NCBI RefSeq assembly: GCF_013488225.1
Contig: NZ_CP041238.1
Coordinates: 397,501 to 461,500 of the forward strand
DNA: 64,000 nucleotides
Direction of reading: 5' to 3'
Origin: Sinorhizobium mexicanum
GTDB taxonomy: Bacteria; Pseudomonadota; Alphaproteobacteria; Rhizobiales; Rhizobiaceae
A program made the position numbers and the translations under genes. This document shows, piece by piece, positions 16,845 through 24,968 of this stretch (position 1 is the stretch's first letter; each line of letters starts with the position of its first letter). Below the pieces are notes generated by a model that ran no database searches, was not told the origin of the DNA, and saw only the letters and a program-made list of their open reading frames with translations.

Positions 16845-17296
16845 CCCTCGATCCCCTCGCGTCCGCGCACCACCATCATCGTCCCCGTCATCGAGGCGAT
16901 CAGCTTTGCCGGCCCGTCTGGCCGGATAGCATAGGCACGCCCGTCCGAAACGATGATGGTCGTGCCGGGCTTCGTCACCTCGCCGCGAAACAGGAAGCGG
17001 TCACCGCGGCCGGGTGAAAGCAGGTTCACCTTGAACTCGATGGTCAGCAACGACGCGTCGGGGTCGATGACGGAATAGGCGGCATAGGTGCCGGCGGCAT
17101 CGAGCGCGGCGGAAATGACGCCGGCATGCAGCAGGCCGTGCTGTTGCGTCAGCTTGGGATCGAAGGGCAGTTCGATCTCGACCGTTCCCTGTTCGATGCG
17201 CGTCAGTTCCGCGCCGATCGTGTGCATCGCCGCCTGGCGGTCGAAGCTCTCCCGGATACGGGTGCGAAAATCCTGCAGCTCGCTGTCGTCAATCAA
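16841..17296 (-). CDS. PaaI family hotdog-fold thioesterase
   Basis: 151 residues if translation begins at the TTG at 17296 (LIDDSELQDFRTRIRESFDRQ). The frame stays open to an ATG at 17437, but that 47-residue extension is unlike the family. The hotdog-fold signature QQHGLLHAGVISAALDAAGTYA (in overlapping stretches, about 58-80) contains the HGG-like catalytic region, followed by TIEFKVNLLSPGRGD. It probably hydrolyses an acyl-CoA thioester, substrate unknown. It is coupled to the downstream nucleosidase by a 4-base overlap. Confidence 0.85.
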   Translation of the reverse strand: MIDDSELQDFRTRIRESFDRQAAMHTIGAELTRIEQGTVEIELPFDPKLTQQHGLLHAGVISAALDAAGTYAAYSVIDPDASLLTIEFKVNLLSPGRGDRFLFRGEVTKPGTTIIVSDGRAYAIRPDGPAKLIASMTGTMMVVRGREGIEG

Positions 17297-17502
17297 TGGA
17301 AAAAGCCTTTCCGAGGCGGGACCGTCCGCCCGCGTCGGGCCGACAGTGGCATGCGCGCAGAATGAGGACAAGCGCGGGCGGGGCGGAAAATCGACGCGCT
17401 GGGAGGCCATCGGCCCGACAGGCGGCATACCAATCACATCGGGGCGAAATATGCGCCAATTGCAGTGCGCGCTTGCTTTCGCGAAACCCGGCTGATCCTT
17501 AT

Positions 17503-18066
17503 ATGTCTACGATGAGGAACATCAGACGCATTGAAATCCGGCCGGCCGACCCCGACGATGTCCTGATGATGGCATCTGTGCTCGTGGAAACCTGGCGGTC
17601 GACGTTTCGGGGCATCATCTCCGACGCGTATCTCGATGCGATGACGGTTGAGGATCAGGCGATCCGGCACGCGCGCCGAATGCGCGCCGCGGGCGTTTTC
17701 CATATGGTCGCGGCCGATATGGCCACGAAGACGGTGATCGGCCTGGCGAGCTACGGGCGAGCACGAGGGATGCCGCCGGCCTTCGACCGCGAACTCTATA
17801 CGCTCTACCTGCTGGAAGAGTTCCAAGGCGCCGGCATCGGCTCCGCGCTCGTACGCTCGGTTGCAAGACATTGCCAGGATGCCGGCGCTTCGTCACTTTT
17901 CGCCTGGGTACTGGCGGGCAATCCAAATCGGGTTTTCTATGAACGGCTCGGGGCGCGTGTCGTCGGGCGAGGGCGTGTCAGCGTCGGTCGCGAAAGCTAT
18001 GATCAGGTCGCCTACCGCTGGGACGATCTCGCAATGCTTTCAGGCGCCGGAAATGCCGCGATGTGA
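17503..18066 (+). CDS. GNAT family N-acetyltransferase
   Basis: 187 residues from the ATG at 17503 (MSTMRNIRRIEIRPADPDD). The GNAT fold is recognisable: IRPADPDDVLMMASVLVETW at the N-terminus, ELYTLYLLEEFQGAGIGSAL as motif A with the acetyl-CoA loop QGAGIGSAL (about residue 112), and the C-terminal motif NPNRVFYERLGARVVGR. The substrate cannot be told from sequence. It stands alone, divergent from the thioesterase and convergent with the DUF1513 gene 13 bp away. Confidence 0.88.
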   Translation: MSTMRNIRRIEIRPADPDDVLMMASVLVETWRSTFRGIISDAYLDAMTVEDQAIRHARRMRAAGVFHMVAADMATKTVIGLASYGRARGMPPAFDRELYTLYLLEEFQGAGIGSALVRSVARHCQDAGASSLFAWVLAGNPNRVFYERLGARVVGRGRVSVGRESYDQVAYRWDDLAMLSGAGNAAM

Positions 18067-18079
18067 CGTGGTGGCTCCT

Positions 18080-19162
18080 TTACCCTAACCTGACGATATG
18101 CTGGTCCCAGGCAACGGCGCTTTTGCGCTTCCCGAAGCGCCCGTCGTAGGAGGAGACGGTGAAGCCTCGCGTGGCGGCAGCGACGCCTGCGGCCTCCGCG
18201 ACGAACTCTTCATTCAAGACGGCGCCCGTCCGGGCATCCAGCGTGACGGCGACATTGCCCTTAGGCGATGTCAGTCCGACGAGCCCTTCGCGACGATTGA
18301 CGGCGATCGCGCCGACATAGTTGGCGAGCGCCTCGGTCGTTCGCTCGGGAAGAGTGACGAAGGCAAGGTCCTCGCCGCGCGAGAAGTGGCCGACGAGCGG
18401 CGGCAGGTCGTTGCGCGGCCCTTCATATTGGCAGGCGAACCAGATCTTCCCGTCGTTCCCGATGTCCACGTGGCGTATCGATAGCCGGCTAAGATCATTG
18501 GGTAGCACATGCTTTTCGATGAGCGCACCCGTGACGGTGTCGACCAGCGTCAGACTCGGCTCCATATGGTCGAGATTGAGCTTGGTGCGGCCGAAGTCCG
18601 GATGGGTCTCGATGCCGCCATTGGCGATCGCGAGCGTCCGCCGGTCGGCCGCAAGCGTCATGTCGTGCGGGCCGATGCCGTAGGTCGGAAATTCGCCGAT
18701 CCGGGCAAATCCCCTCGTGCCGTCGTAAATGCCGATCATGCCGCGATTGTCGGAAAAGTCGTTCTCGGTCGCATAGAGCAGGCGCCCGTCGGCGGAAAAG
18801 CAGCCGTGGCCGAAGAAGTGGCGGCCTTCGGCGGCTGTAATCACGACGGGTTCGGCGGCACCATCGGCCGAAAGGATCATCGCGTAGGTGCCCGGCCGGC
18901 GGGCAAACGCGACGGCCCGGCGGCTTTTCGGTGAGAAGGCCATGCCGTGCGCCCGCGCCGGCAGCAGCGTCCGGTCGATGATTTCGCCCTCGTCCGTGAG
19001 GGTCGCGACGCCATAGCCACCGTCCGGCGCCATGAAGGCCGAGGCGAAGACGGCATCCGCTCTTTCAAGCGCGAAAGCGCCACGCGGAGTAAGCGTCGCC
19101 ATCCAGCCAGCGCCCGCCATTTTGACGAAGCTGCGTCGATCGATCAGTGTTTTCGCGGTCAT
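18080..19162 (-). CDS. DUF1513 periplasmic protein of the imelysin iron cluster
   Basis: 360 residues. The N-terminus carries a twin-arginine-like signal, IDRRSFVKMAGAGWMATL, so it is probably exported folded through Tat. The body looks like a beta-propeller, with repeated blades such as HGMAFSPKSRRAVAFARR, HFFGHGCFSADGRLLYATE and HDMTLAADRRTLAIAN. DUF1513 genes usually close operons of imelysin and DUF1111 genes, which lie just upstream here, but corA stands between. Its own function is not known; an iron-uptake accessory role is inferred from context. Confidence 0.87.
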   Translation of the reverse strand: MTAKTLIDRRSFVKMAGAGWMATLTPRGAFALERADAVFASAFMAPDGGYGVATLTDEGEIIDRTLLPARAHGMAFSPKSRRAVAFARRPGTYAMILSADGAAEPVVITAAEGRHFFGHGCFSADGRLLYATENDFSDNRGMIGIYDGTRGFARIGEFPTYGIGPHDMTLAADRRTLAIANGGIETHPDFGRTKLNLDHMEPSLTLVDTVTGALIEKHVLPNDLSRLSIRHVDIGNDGKIWFACQYEGPRNDLPPLVGHFSRGEDLAFVTLPERTTEALANYVGAIAVNRREGLVGLTSPKGNVAVTLDARTGAVLNEEFVAEAAGVAAATRGFTVSSYDGRFGKRKSAVAWDQHIVRLG

Positions 19163-19240
19163 GCGCGTCTTGCCATAAACAGAACGATGACGGAGGCGAT
19201 GCCCGCCGCCGATCTCGATTTGGTTTAGCAGATTATCGTC

Positions 19241-20230
19241 TCAGAGCCAGCCACGGCGCTTGAAGTAGAGAAAGGGCAACAGCGCCGACAGCACCATCAT
19301 CGATAGCGCGTAGGGGTAGCCGAGCTGCCATTTCAACTCCGGCATGACGTCGAAATTCATGCCGTAGACCGAGGCGACCAGCGTCGGCGGCAGGAACACG
19401 ACCGCTGCGACCGAGAAGATCTTGATGATCTGGTTCTGTTCGAGATTGATGAGGCCGAGCGTCGCGTCGAGCAGGAAATTGATCTTGTTCGACAGGAACA
19501 GCGCGTGATCGCCGAGCGAGGCTGCGTCGCGCTGGATCAGCTTGATCCGCTGCCGGCTCTCCTTGGCTGCCTTGCGCTGAGTGTTTCCCTCGGTCGCAAC
19601 GTGGTAGGCGACGAGCCTGCCGACGCTGACCAGACTTTCACGGATGACCGTCAAGAGGTCGCCTTTTTGGCCGATCTGCTCGATCAGCGATTGCAGGTCG
19701 CGCGTTTTCTTGGTGGCGCTGGCGTTCGACTTGCGGAAGACCTCGCGCGAGATCGCGTCGACCTCGTTGCCGGCGCGTTCCAGAGCATCCGCCGTGCGGT
19801 CGATCATCGCCTCGAGCAACCCGAGCATCACCAGTTCGCCGGTGTCGCACGCAGCTCCGTTCGGCTTCTGGATCCGGTTGACATAGACCTGGAACGGCTT
19901 CGGATCGGCATGACGCACCGTGACGAGACATGTTCCCTTGAGAATGAACGTCACCGGCACTTTTGCCGGATAGTCACTGTCGAGTTTGGCCGCGGCCGTC
20001 ATCGTCATGAACTCCGCGCCGTCCTCCTGATAGAGGCGGTCGGAAAGCTCGATTTCCTGCATCTCGTCGCGTGTCGGGATGGCGATCGCCAACTTGTCTT
20101 CGACCAGCCGCGTTTCCTCGGCGGAAGGATTGAAGAGGTCGAACCAGATCACCGGCTCGGGCGAAGCCAGGCTGTTGAGAATATCGAAAAGCGCGAGATG
20201 GTTGTTCTGGCTTTTGTAGATGCGCAGCAT
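19241..20230 (-). CDS. corA: CorA family magnesium transporter
   Basis: 329 residues from the ATG at 20230, which has GGAG 6 bases upstream and the family-like start MLRIYKSQNNH; upstream ATGs at 20242 and 20254 are alternatives. The large cytoplasmic N-terminal domain is followed by a long stalk helix and two C-terminal membrane segments, with the pore signature YGMNFDVMPEL at the end of the first. It is a pentameric Mg2+ (or Co2+/Ni2+) channel in the inner membrane. It sits between the imelysin cluster and its usual partner DUF1513, an unusual place. Confidence 0.94.
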   Translation of the reverse strand: MLRIYKSQNNHLALFDILNSLASPEPVIWFDLFNPSAEETRLVEDKLAIAIPTRDEMQEIELSDRLYQEDGAEFMTMTAAAKLDSDYPAKVPVTFILKGTCLVTVRHADPKPFQVYVNRIQKPNGAACDTGELVMLGLLEAMIDRTADALERAGNEVDAISREVFRKSNASATKKTRDLQSLIEQIGQKGDLLTVIRESLVSVGRLVAYHVATEGNTQRKAAKESRQRIKLIQRDAASLGDHALFLSNKINFLLDATLGLINLEQNQIIKIFSVAAVVFLPPTLVASVYGMNFDVMPELKWQLGYPYALSMMVLSALLPFLYFKRRGWL

Positions 20231-20462
20231 TTGGGGCTCCATGGGGCGAGTCATCCGACCGCCTGAAGCCCTGATCAATCAGGACCGGACGGCCGTGAGC
20301 GTGGAGGCTCGACTTCGACTGTCGGGGTTCATTCCGGTTGATCCTTGGTAGGTGAAACATGCCCGCGAAAGGGGGACACAAATTGCGCTTTGCGCCCAAA
20401 AGAGCGCCTTGTCAACCGCCGGGCGGCGGCGCCCCTTCACGTTGCCGTGTCAATGTGCCATG

Positions 20463-21590
20463 TCAATCGCCGTCGGCAAAGGAAAAGCCGGCGCCAAGGC
20501 CGATGGCGCCGCCGAATTCGCGGTTGAACCGATCGAGGAGGTCGGCAGTGTTGAGCGTGATGAAGTCGAGTGTGGCGCGCTGGTTCTCGTCCGCAAGCGC
20601 CGCATCGATCGGTCCCTCGATGCGGTCGGCCGCGCGGATCAGCGCCTTGAAAAGGAAATTGATCGAGCCGGCGATCGAGCGGCTGTCGGCTGGCAGCAGG
20701 CTTTCCATGCCGGCCGTATTGAAGAGCTTCTGCAGAGCCCGCAGATTCGCGGAAACGGATGGCATCGTATTGACCGAGCGCCAGTAGATGGCGAGCCGTG
20801 GATGTCCCTTGTCGGACTTTCCGTCGTCCGTGCCGGCGTAGAACGGCCGCAGCCGCTGGTCCTTAATCATCTCGACGCTATGGACGAGGATGCCGAGGAG
20901 TTCGGTTGCGGCCTCCTTGCTGTCGCGGAAGAACGGATTGTCGGGACCCGGCTTCCTCCAGGCGGCCTGGATTCCGTCCGGCCTTTCCCATTCGGCGAGG
21001 ATCTCGCCGGCGATCGCCTTCAGGTTCTCCGATATCGCGACGCCGTAGCGGCAGCGAAAGGCACCGTCCTTCCCCGCAAGCGCTTCTGCCCCGGTGCCGT
21101 AGAGTACGTATTCGAGCGCACCGAGGCCCTGGACAGCGACGCTTTTCGTCTTCAGGCTCTCCGCGTGTGTCGCGCGTTCGTCTTCCTTGGCGAGAATCGC
21201 CTGCACCTGCTTCAAACCGGTGCTCTTGCGGTCGGGATAAAAGAGGAAGCGCTCGAAGCGGTTCTGTTCGAGGGCCGGGCCGAGACGGATGATCTCGATC
21301 GCCGACCAGCTCTGCACGACGCCGGAAAAGGCCGAGCGGGCGGCTTCGAGCGCCGCTGCCGAAGGCGCCTCGCAAAGCGCGGCGCTCGTTTCCGCAAGGC
21401 CGACCGTCGCCTCCGCGAGGCCCCGATAGCCGGGAATAATGAAGCCGTCCACGGCTTTTGCCATGACGCCCGGCACGGCGGCCTCGTCGACGACACGCGG
21501 CGAGAGTGCTCCACCTTCTTGCGCGGCCATCGGGGTGGCGATGGCGGCGAAGAGGATGGCGGCCAGGGTAAGGGGAAGGCTCGGGCGCAT
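20463..21590 (-). CDS. Imelysin family (peptidase M75-like) protein, second copy
   Basis: 375 residues from the ATG at 21590, with a Sec signal peptide (MRPSLPLTLAAILFAAIATPMAAQ, cut after about residue 23, given here in one 24-residue region that is hydrophobic throughout). The imelysin domain has GLGALEYVLYGTGAEAL, where the usual GxHxxE reads GALEYV, so the His of the canonical motif is missing. It starts exactly where the DUF1111 gene ends, implying a coupled operon. It is a likely periplasmic iron-uptake accessory protein, not a proven peptidase. Confidence 0.88.
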   Translation of the reverse strand: MRPSLPLTLAAILFAAIATPMAAQEGGALSPRVVDEAAVPGVMAKAVDGFIIPGYRGLAEATVGLAETSAALCEAPSAAALEAARSAFSGVVQSWSAIEIIRLGPALEQNRFERFLFYPDRKSTGLKQVQAILAKEDERATHAESLKTKSVAVQGLGALEYVLYGTGAEALAGKDGAFRCRYGVAISENLKAIAGEILAEWERPDGIQAAWRKPGPDNPFFRDSKEAATELLGILVHSVEMIKDQRLRPFYAGTDDGKSDKGHPRLAIYWRSVNTMPSVSANLRALQKLFNTAGMESLLPADSRSIAGSINFLFKALIRAADRIEGPIDAALADENQRATLDFITLNTADLLDRFNREFGGAIGLGAGFSFADGD

Positions 21591-23275
21591 CAGAGTGACT
21601 CCAGGAATGTGATCAGTGCTTTTCGGTCGTCCTTTGGCAAGCCGGCGAAGGCGTTGCGCGCCTTTTCCGCTTCGCCGCCGTGCCAAAGGATGGCCTCGGT
21701 AAGATTACGGGCGCGGCCGTCGTGAAGGAAGAAGGTGTGGCCGCTTACGGTTTGTGTCAGTCCGATCCCCCAGAGCGGTGGCGTGCGCCACTCGCGGCCA
21801 TCGGCGACGCCGACTTGCTGGCTGTCGGCAAGACCCTCGCCCATATCGTGCAGCAGGAAATCCGAATAGGGCCAGATCAACTGGAACGCCTGCTCCTTGT
21901 GCGGCGCATCGCGCCGGGTCACGAATTTCGGCGCATGGCACGCGGCGCAGCCGGATTCGTAGAAGAGCTGTTTGCCCCGCAAGGTTTCGGGGAAGCTCGC
22001 CTTGCGGCGGGCCGGCACGGCGAGGTTGGAGGCGTAGAAGGTCACGAGGCCAAGCACCGGATCGGGTGCTTCGACAGGGCCGAGCCGTTCCTGAACGCCG
22101 GTCGGAAGCGCCAGGCATTCCGTCTGCGCCTCGGTGCAATCACCGTGACTGCGGTCGTTGCCCGGACTGGATAGGCCGATGTCGATGGCGAAAGCATCGG
22201 CGGCCTGTCGGCCGAGCGTCGGGCTTTGCGCCTTCCAGCCGAAACGGCCGAGCATCACGGCTCCGGTTTTGGCATCGTGGATCAGTGCAGGCCGCCCGCT
22301 GATACCGTCCCCGTCGCGGTCCTCAGGATCTGCGCGCGCGAAAATGTCGGCGTCGTGGATCGCCTCGATCAGTCCGAGACCGATCATCGGCGAAGCGACG
22401 CGCGGCGAGAGCGTCGTTCTCGGATCGAGCGGGCCATAGCCGAGGTCCGCGACCGTATAATGCGGCTTCCGCAGGGAAACCGTCTCGCCGTCCGCAAGGC
22501 TCACCGGCTCTTCCCTGTAGGCAATCGTTACGCGCCCTTCGGCTGCAAGCCCCGGCACGGCACTGTCCTGAAGCTGCACACCATAGACGGGATCGGGAAA
22601 ATTGAGAACGGCATGGGAGGCGAGCATTTCCCGTTCGGTGCCGTCATGCGGCGTACGCGCAAGGCGATAGAACATCGATGTTGTGTCCGACGCCCCTTCC
22701 GGGGGACGCCCCCGCCCGTCGCGCGGATGACAGCTCTCGCAGGAACGGGCGTTGTAGAGCGGGCCGAGCCCGTCGGAGGCTTGCGTGGAGGAGGGCGACG
22801 AGACCCAGAGCTTCTCGAAGAGCGCCTTGCCGAGCTTGAAGTTCTGCTCGGCCTCGAAGGGCAAGTTCGCCGAAAACTGCGAGAAGATTTGCCGGTCGAT
22901 CGGCGCAATCGTCGTTGCGGCGCCGGCGGAAAGCGCCTCGAACTGTTCCGCCTTGGAGAAATCCGTCGTCGGCCGAGTGACGGTCAGCACGCGCTTGCGG
23001 TCCTGCTCGGAGAGGTCTTCGCGTTCGGATTGGCACCCCCCTCTGCCCTGCCGGGCATCTCCCCCACACGGAGGGAGATCGGCAAGGGGCGATGCCCCGC
23101 TCAACCCATCATTTTGCGTGTGTGCCGTTGAATTCGACCCCTGCATCTGCGCGCTTACTGGGGGGGTATCAACAGTCGCTTTCCCGTCGGAATCGCCGCC
23201 CGTCGCCGCTGCTGTTGCGGTGACGCTGATGAGCGCGGCGAGTGGCAGCGCTAGGAGGCGAGGGATCACATGCAT
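21590..23275 (-). CDS. Di-haem oxidoredictase (DUF1111) protein with internal palindromic element
   Basis: 561 residues from the ATG at 23275 (MHVIPRLLALPLAALISVTA, a Sec signal peptide). The CxxCH haem motifs are CESCH (about residue 180) and CAACH (about 445), as in di-haem thiol oxidoreductase-like DUF1111 proteins linked to periplasmic ferrous iron oxidation. About 49 residues between the signal peptide and the haem domain (TPPVSAQMQGSNSTAHTQND onward to CQSE) are coded by a 146-bp repeat at 23028-23173. The frame stays open through it. It sits between two imelysin genes and shares a start/stop junction with the downstream one. Confidence 0.9.
   Translation of the reverse strand: MHVIPRLLALPLAALISVTATAAATGGDSDGKATVDTPPVSAQMQGSNSTAHTQNDGLSGASPLADLPPCGGDARQGRGGCQSEREDLSEQDRKRVLTVTRPTTDFSKAEQFEALSAGAATTIAPIDRQIFSQFSANLPFEAEQNFKLGKALFEKLWVSSPSSTQASDGLGPLYNARSCESCHPRDGRGRPPEGASDTTSMFYRLARTPHDGTEREMLASHAVLNFPDPVYGVQLQDSAVPGLAAEGRVTIAYREEPVSLADGETVSLRKPHYTVADLGYGPLDPRTTLSPRVASPMIGLGLIEAIHDADIFARADPEDRDGDGISGRPALIHDAKTGAVMLGRFGWKAQSPTLGRQAADAFAIDIGLSSPGNDRSHGDCTEAQTECLALPTGVQERLGPVEAPDPVLGLVTFYASNLAVPARRKASFPETLRGKQLFYESGCAACHAPKFVTRRDAPHKEQAFQLIWPYSDFLLHDMGEGLADSQQVGVADGREWRTPPLWGIGLTQTVSGHTFFLHDGRARNLTEAILWHGGEAEKARNAFAGLPKDDRKALITFLESL
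23028..23173. repeat. 146-bp palindromic element inside the DUF1111 coding sequence
   Basis: The ends are imperfect inverted repeats: GATTGGCACCCCCC at 23028-23041 and GGGGGGGTATCAAC at 23160-23173. Inside are further palindromes: ATCTCCC / GGGAGAT around 23059-23081 and GGGGCGATGCCCC. The sequence resembles a repeat I recall from rhizobial intergenic regions, but here it is translated as part of the protein. No second copy is in this window. Confidence 0.6.
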
Positions 23276-23322
23276 TGGACTTGGGCCGGGCCGCACCCTT
23301 TCGGGGCGGCCCGCCTTTCGGC

Positions 23323-24603
23323 TTATTGGAAGACGGCGCTAGGATTATCCAGGCTGTCGGAACCTTCAAGCTCGATCGTGCCGAGTTCGAGCGACGCGAT
23401 GGCGCGTTCGACGGTCTTCGCCTGCGCGACCAGGCCGTCGATCGCGGCCTGAACGGTGGCGTTACCCTCGGCATTGCCTTCGCCGATCATCTGGTCGTAA
23501 GCCTCGACCGTTTCGGCGCGCTTCGCCATCGCCTGCATCTTTTCGACGGTGGAGGCGAGGTTGCCCTTCAGTTCCTTGTCCAGCGCCGCGTCCTTTGCGG
23601 CAACGAGTTCCGAAAGAGAGGGGCCGGTGAGCTTCGTGCCGTCGACGCGGGTATATTCGCCGGTATAGGCGGACTGGATGCCGAGTGCGTCATGGAGATG
23701 CGAGTTGTGCGTATTGTCCGAGAAGCAATCGTGCTCTTCTTCCGGGTCATGCAGGAGCAGTCCGAGCTTCATGCGCTCGCCGGCGAGTTCGCCGTAGGAG
23801 AGCGAGCCCATGCCGGTGAGGATGGTGGCGAGGCCCGCCTTGGGATCGGCTTCGACGGACTTGGTGGCGGCGCCGTCCGGCGTCCAATTGGCGACCATCT
23901 CTTTGAGATCGGAAACGAGCAGGCTGGAGGCTGCCTTCAGATAGGCGGCGCGGCGGTCGCAGTTGCCGTTGGTGCAGGCCTTGGTGTCGAAGTCGGTATG
24001 GGAGCGGTTGCCGGCGCCCGCGCCGGTGCCGTTCAGGTCCTGTCCCCAGAGCAGGAATTCGATCGCATGGTAACCGGTCGCGACGTTCGCCTCGATGCCG
24101 CCGGCTTCCTGCAGTGTGCCGGAAAGGAACTCCGGCGTGATGTTCGTTGCGTCGACGTCCTTGCCGTCGATCTTGATCGTCTTGTTGGCGATCACGTTGG
24201 CAACGAAAAGAGCGTTCTCATCGCTTTCGGTGCCGTAGCTCGTATCGACATAGTCGATCAGGCCCTCGTCGAGCGGCCAGGCATTCACCTTGCCTTCCCA
24301 TTCGTCGACAATCGTATTGCCGAAACGATAGACCTCGGTCTCCTGATAGGGGTTTCGCGCCTTGAGCCAAGCTTCGCGGGCGGCCTTCAAGGTCTCTTCG
24401 CTCGGGCTTGCAATCAGCGCGTCGACCGCCTTCTCGAGTGCTTCGGCCGTCGTCAGCGCGTCTTCGTATTTGGCGTGTGCAACGGCAGCGTAGTGCTTGA
24501 CGACCTGAGCGGCGTCGGTGGCGGCATTCGCCGGTTGCAAGGCCAGCGCCGACGTTGCGGCCATGAGCGCCAGCGCGGCGGCGCGGATGAAATTCTTGGT
24601 CAC
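23323..24603 (-). CDS. Imelysin family iron-regulated protein (IrpA-like)
   Basis: 426 residues from the GTG at 24603, which has a strong ribosome site (AAAGGAGAGG); the open frame upstream runs into a repeat element and is not coding. A Sec signal peptide (KNFIRAAALALMAATSALAL) targets it to the periplasm. The imelysin motif GYHAIEFLLWGQD (about residue 185) has the conserved GxHxxE, and a second conserved block reads LHDPEEEHDCFSDNTHNSH. IrpA-type proteins act in iron acquisition. It is the first gene of the imelysin-DUF1111-imelysin operon and has an Irr-like box upstream. Confidence 0.9.
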   Translation of the reverse strand: MTKNFIRAAALALMAATSALALQPANAATDAAQVVKHYAAVAHAKYEDALTTAEALEKAVDALIASPSEETLKAAREAWLKARNPYQETEVYRFGNTIVDEWEGKVNAWPLDEGLIDYVDTSYGTESDENALFVANVIANKTIKIDGKDVDATNITPEFLSGTLQEAGGIEANVATGYHAIEFLLWGQDLNGTGAGAGNRSHTDFDTKACTNGNCDRRAAYLKAASSLLVSDLKEMVANWTPDGAATKSVEADPKAGLATILTGMGSLSYGELAGERMKLGLLLHDPEEEHDCFSDNTHNSHLHDALGIQSAYTGEYTRVDGTKLTGPSLSELVAAKDAALDKELKGNLASTVEKMQAMAKRAETVEAYDQMIGEGNAEGNATVQAAIDGLVAQAKTVERAIASLELGTIELEGSDSLDNPSAVFQ

Positions 24604-24626
24604 GACCCTCTCCTTTGCTTCTCCTC

Positions 24627-24712
24627 CAGCGCCGTGCGTCTTTACGTGACGCACAAAGGTCGCTGCAGCACTTTGCGTTGCTGCATGTTTCTGCCCTTCG
24701 ATCGGGTCCGTT
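24627..24712. repeat. Sinorhizobium intergenic repeat, family B
   Basis: Contains the modules GCGCCGTGCGTC..GACGCACAAAGG, then GCAGCACTTTGCGTTGCTGCATGTTTC and ATCGGGTCCG. The same ordered modules occur at 26341-26411, 30106-30206, 49332-49431 and 57032-57133. This copy lies in the leader of the imelysin operon, between the Irr-like box and the start codon. Confidence 0.7.
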
Positions 24713-24805
24713 CGGAAACCTGCAGTGGGCGGCGAGCAAACGTCTCGGAGCCCGCTAAAGCCCACTTCTCATGGACCAAAAGTAAACTTGTGTCAAAGTG
24801 TATAG

Positions 24806-24822
24806 TTTAGAATGTTTTCAAA
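24806..24822. promoter_or_regulatory. Candidate Irr (ICE) box upstream of the imelysin operon
   Basis: TTTAGAATGTTTTCAAA matches the Irr-controlled ICE consensus TTTAGAA-N3-TTCTAAA in the whole left half and 5 of 7 in the right half. It lies about 200 bp upstream of the imelysin start in an AT-rich promoter-like stretch (24776-24830). The fit with an iron-acquisition operon supports it; binding is not shown. Confidence 0.5.
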
Positions 24823-24968
24823 CTTTCCCGGGGCGGCACGCGGACACGTCGGCCGCGATCCGGAACCAAGGCGCATCGCGTTCAAACGGCCTCATGCGGC
24901 GCGTTTAGGTCTTCGTTTTCGTGCATGTCGTTGTCCCAAAACCCGTCCACACTTCTGGGCGACATGCG

